Origin: Diplolepis rosae
Lineage: Eukaryota > Arthropoda > Insecta > Hymenoptera > Diplolepididae
NCBI GenBank assembly: GCA_030998225.1
Contig: JAPYXD010000484.1
Coordinates: 4,712,001-4,776,000 of the forward strand
Length of the DNA: 64,000 bases
Reading direction: 5' to 3'
Shown here: positions 60,241-64,000 of the stretch, piece after piece
Layout of the letters: every line of letters begins with the position of its first letter
Numbering within the stretch: the first letter of the stretch is position 1
Notes under the pieces: generated by a model
What the model saw: the letters and a program-made list of their open reading frames with translations, nothing else
What the model was told of the DNA's origin: nothing
Database searches by the model: none
Position numbers and translations under genes: made by a program

Positions 60241-63200
60241 ATGAAGCTCGTCGACCAAGTGGTGCGGAGCTTCAAAGTCGCAAAGGTCTTCCGTGAGAAC
60301 ACCGACCGAATTAACAGCATCGACTTCTCGGCCAACGGCGAGACCCTCATCTCATGCTCTGAAGATGACCAAATTGTCATCTACGACTGTGAAAAAGGGA
60401 CTCAGATGCGAACCGTCAATTCCAAGAAATACGGCGTCGACCTGATCCACTTCACACACGCCAAGAACACAGCTATTCACAGTAGCACCAAAATCGACGA
60501 CACAATCCGCTATCTAAGTCTACATGATAATAAGTACATTCGATACTTTCCTGGACACACAAAAAAAGTCGTTTCCTTATGTATCAGTCCAATAGATGAT
60601 ACATTTTTGTCCGGATCAATGGATAAGACTCTTAGACTTTGGGATTTGAGATCCCCGAATTGTCATGGCGTTATGAATGTTTCGGGCAGGCCAGTCGCTG
60701 CTTATGATCCTGAAGGACTCATTTTTGCGGCAGGAGTTAATTCAGAGAGTATTAAATTATACGATCTCAGAAGCTTTGATAAGGGACCTTTTGTTACGTT
60801 TAGATTGGCGCAAGAGAAGGAGTGTGACTGGACGGGATTGAAGTTCAGCCGAGATGGAAAAACAATTTTAATCTCAACAAATGGAAGTACTATAAGACTC
60901 GTGGATGCATTTCATGGAACTCCTATGCAGACTTTTGCAGGATATTTAAATAATAAGGGGATTGCAATCGAAGCTAGCTTTAGTCCAGATTCACAATTTG
61001 TTTTCAGCGGTTCTACTGATGGTGAGATTCACTTTATTATTTTTTAATCTCTATTATGCATTTTTTTCACATTTTATTCACTTTAATTAGGTTCTCTTAA
61101 TCTTTATTTTACTGCATGTTACCTTTCAAACCAATCTATTCGTGAGTAACTTGAATTTACAGGCATTAGGAACTATTTTTAAGGTGCCTTCTTTTCTTTA
61201 CTTGAGAATTACAACTTATTCGAAGGATTAATTTCCCAGAAAAATAACCTTCTACATCAGAAATAGTATTCAAGCTATGACGATGTACAAATAAAAAACT
61301 TGGTAAACAACCCAGTAGTGTAAATTTATTCACCAGTGTAAAGAAACTCTGTCAATATGGCCTTTTTTATGTCTCACAAATACAGGTAAAAAATTAATTT
61401 TTGTTTGAAAACATTGATTTTATTTCTCATATAAAATTAATGAGATTAAATCATTTGTTAACCAATCGTAAAATTTGTACTTTGTAATTCATTAAACAAT
61501 TATCTGATAAGAATTTTTTAAGTGATCATTTCCTCCAAACTATTTCTATTACGTTTTTGAGATGATAAAAACAGGTCTGATTTTTAACGTACAACGTGGT
61601 GATGTTACAAGTCTTGGCAGTAAATGTACCGTTCTTTCATATTATGTGTTCTGTCACAACAATAAACTAAGCAATGGCTATATTTAAAGAAAAATTTTAG
61701 TGAATTGCACAAATTGTTAAGATAATGCGAACGCTACTACTTGTGGACGGAATATGGTCATGTAAAATGACAGTATTATACAATACAATTTCATAAAATA
61801 ACATTTTGTTTGTGTTTATTTGTCCCCGAATATTATTTAGATTTATTTGTCCATATATCATGAACGACTAATCTTGAAAGATTATTTCGAGAGATTTTTA
61901 CAGTGCGATTTAGCGTAGAGTATTTAGTTTTGACAATTAAGGTTAGAATGAGCCAGAATTTCCCGCCAGATGTGTTAGGTTATAATCTTTATAATTATCT
62001 AGATTATCTATTGTTCGATGTTTAGTCAATTTATTTTCAAATTCAGTATGGGAAGTGAATAAAATATTTTAAAGCGTATTTTTAATTGTTAAATTTTAAT
62101 TAATTAATTAAATTTTAATTAATTTTAATTGTAATTATTTTTCAAATCTTGTAAAACTAAATCATAGGAAAAAAGTCGTTTTTACAATTTTTTTTTCAAT
62201 TATATAAAACTTTTAATAATTATCTTCATGAATCATTTATACCTTCTTGTAGAAAATTGTTATAAGTAGTAGAAATTTACAAATGAAATTCCAAATTGAA
62301 TTCGAACCCGTATCCGAACCCAAACTCAAATTCCCCTTCACGTCCAAACAAAAGTACAATTCAAAATTTCAAGAATTCGAAACCATTCGAATTCTCAAAA
62401 TACAAAAAAAGGCGAAATTCGGACCAAAAAACATTACCCAAAATAAACAATCATGAGAAAAACCAACAAAAAAAGAGGAAAGAAAAAAGAAGGCAATCTT
62501 CCAAAACCCCTTCCTTCTTTTTCATTCTTTCGTCCTTTTTTGTCTTTATTTCCTACCACCATCTATATAAATATAAAAAAATAAAAATTATAAACTACTT
62601 GTGCGACTTTTCGGTGCGTTTCGTCTCCTGTTGGCGTTCATGGAGGAGAGTTCTGGGTTCCCATGGAAGGTGATGGGAGATCATTTTTAAATATTTTTTT
62701 TAGAATTTCAGCTTTTAAGAGGGTGCTGGAATAGCATCGAAACGTCGCGGAAGTAGTTTATAATTTTTATTTTTATTTAGATGGTGGAAAATAAAGACAA
62801 AAAAGGACGAAAGAAAGAAAAAGAAGTAAGGGGTTTTGGAAGATTGCCATTGTTTTTCTTTCCTCTTCTTTTGTTGGTTTTTCTCATGATTGTTTATTTT
62901 GGGTAATGTTTTTTGGTCCAAATTTGGTCGTTTTTTTTTTGTATTTTGAGGATTCGAACGGTTTTGAATTCCTGAAATTTTGAATTTTACAATGAAACTT
63001 AGATGAACTATAATTTTTTGCTAAAATTCGTAAAATTCTACAAAATTTAAGAAAATATTACAAATTTCTTTAAATTTCTAATAATATCAAATCTATACAT
63101 GTTAGTATACTAAATTTTTATTTTTTTTATAGGAAATAAAATGCTCTGAACTTTAATTTGTTTACCAAAATAATTATCTGCTTACAAGTTGGAATAGATA

Positions 63201-64000
63201 AAAGTGTTAATGAAGCGTTCTCATATAATTTGCAAGCTTTATTCAAGATTTGAAAAAAAATATCAAGAAATTCATTACTTGAAAAAATATTTGTTTAAGT
63301 TTAAAAAATATCATTGTTTTCGGTCTATCCATTGTTAAGTTAACTCTGACTCAGAAATCTTTTTACGCCGCAAATTCAAATCCGTAAGTTGTAAGACAAT
63401 TGTTATCGCTGAAGATAAAACAAATAGCTATTCTGAAAAAATTTGCATAAGTTATTGCATATTACTTGCTACAAAGGAGAGGATAGATTTAGAATTGTAT
63501 CTTCAAAAAACAAATTAAAGTAACACTATTAGTTATTATATAATATAATGTTTACTGTAATTCAAAATTTATTGCATGTTTTTCCAAGTTTACTCATTTA
63601 AAATAACCGGATTTTATTATTTGAAGGCTCATTTTCTTCATTAAATCATTTTTAGACTGTACTGTCTTAGATTTGTAACTTTACCCCCCCCCCCCCCCCA
63701 TACACACACACACACACACACACACATTTAGCAGCGCTAAACCTTCTTAAAATTCAGGAAACATGTTAAGATTTTTATTGGAAATTTAAATCATTTACAT
63801 TCTGCAACTTTGCTTTCGAATCCAGCAATATAATTTTATTTATTGTAAGCTGTTTAAACTAAAGAACATTAAACTAAATTGAGTAATTGAGTTAATTATT
63901 TATTTCTAGGGAGAGTGCATGTATGGAACGCCGACACCGGATACAAAGTATGTGTCCTAAACGGAGACCACCCAGCACCTGTCCAATGCATTCAGTTCAA
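60241..64000 (+). CDS. WDR82: WDR82 (SWD2 family) WD40 protein, 3' end outside the window
   Basis: Exon 1 is 60241-61021 and exon 2 starts at 63910, continuing past the window edge. The junction G|gtgag ... ttctag|GG keeps phase. Exon 1 starts [20 protein letters not shown], the WDR82 N terminus. It continues with family-typical segments: [89 protein letters not shown]. Exon 2 opens with [13 protein letters not shown]. Family knowledge: WDR82 recruits Set1-type H3K4 methyltransferase to phosphorylated RNA polymerase II and joins a PP1 phosphatase complex in transcription termination. About 290 of roughly 310 residues are present. The 2.9-kb intron holds a long inverted repeat. The start chosen is the ATG matching the family; an upstream in-frame extension is not conserved. 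Confidence 0.95.
62359..62987. repeat. Long inverted repeat in the WDR82 intron
   Basis: The left arm (about 62359-62604) and right arm (about 62742-62987) are near reverse complements, about 245 bp each, around a ~137 bp spacer. Examples: cattacccaaaataaacaat against attgtttattttgggtaatg, and ggcaatcttccaaaacccct against ggggttttggaagattgcca. The transcript of WDR82 would contain a long hairpin here. The arms also produce short mirrored open frames, which are not genes. Confidence 0.88.
63684..63725. repeat. Poly-C tract followed by (CA)n microsatellite
   Basis: 16 C (63684-63699), then ata and about 12 CA repeats, inside the WDR82 intron about 180 bp before exon 2. Confidence 0.9.

Noticed and set aside
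62296..62921. Two lysine/glutamine-rich open frames, one on each strand
   Set aside because: They are the two arms of the WDR82 intron inverted repeat read in opposite directions.

Overview
The window is AT-rich nuclear DNA from an animal, most likely an insect. It has intron-split genes with GT-AG junctions, mariner transposase relics, tRNA-derived SINEs and very many foldback (MITE-like) DNA elements. I see no bacterial operon signals, rRNA, functional tRNA or CRISPR. The order of insect is not resolved. Family assignments rest on reading translated motifs, not on a search.

Layout: 1-36.6 kb has no host gene that I can support and is almost wholly repeats. A long repeat (L) occurs as 870-3130 and 5680-10200, with further pieces at 10590-10910 and 13495-14600. 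Each copy was invaded by different elements, so one copy shows the empty site of the other's insertions. 36.6-49.8 kb is a smoothelin-like gene (+) with one giant disordered-region exon and a C-terminal calponin-homology (CH) domain. 50.6-52.0 kb is geminin (-). 52.9-56.2 kb is gamma-synergin (-). 60.2 kb to the right edge is WDR82 (+), cut off by the window end.

Together the genes are a cytoskeletal protein, a DNA-replication licensing inhibitor, an AP-1/clathrin adaptor accessory protein and a Set1/COMPASS-type histone-methylation subunit. They look like an ordinary cluster of unrelated housekeeping genes. Smoothelin and geminin converge; synergin and WDR82 diverge across about 4 kb of MITEs.

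The unusual content is the repeat fraction. (1) Several foldback families are each built from a different iterated short word, yet share a CACTGaraaaa-like terminus. Filled/empty-site comparisons inside the window give 2-bp target duplications. (2) A second set inserts at TTAA, also proven by internal empty sites. (3) Elements are nested up to four deep; the clearest case is at 44686-47003. (4) One foldback (24639-25647) carries a two-exon, coding-like fragment that is missing from its sister copy (30443-31054). (5) In the smoothelin gene, four different donors, all phase 1, can join the same phase-matched CH-domain exon, giving a modular set of predicted isoforms.
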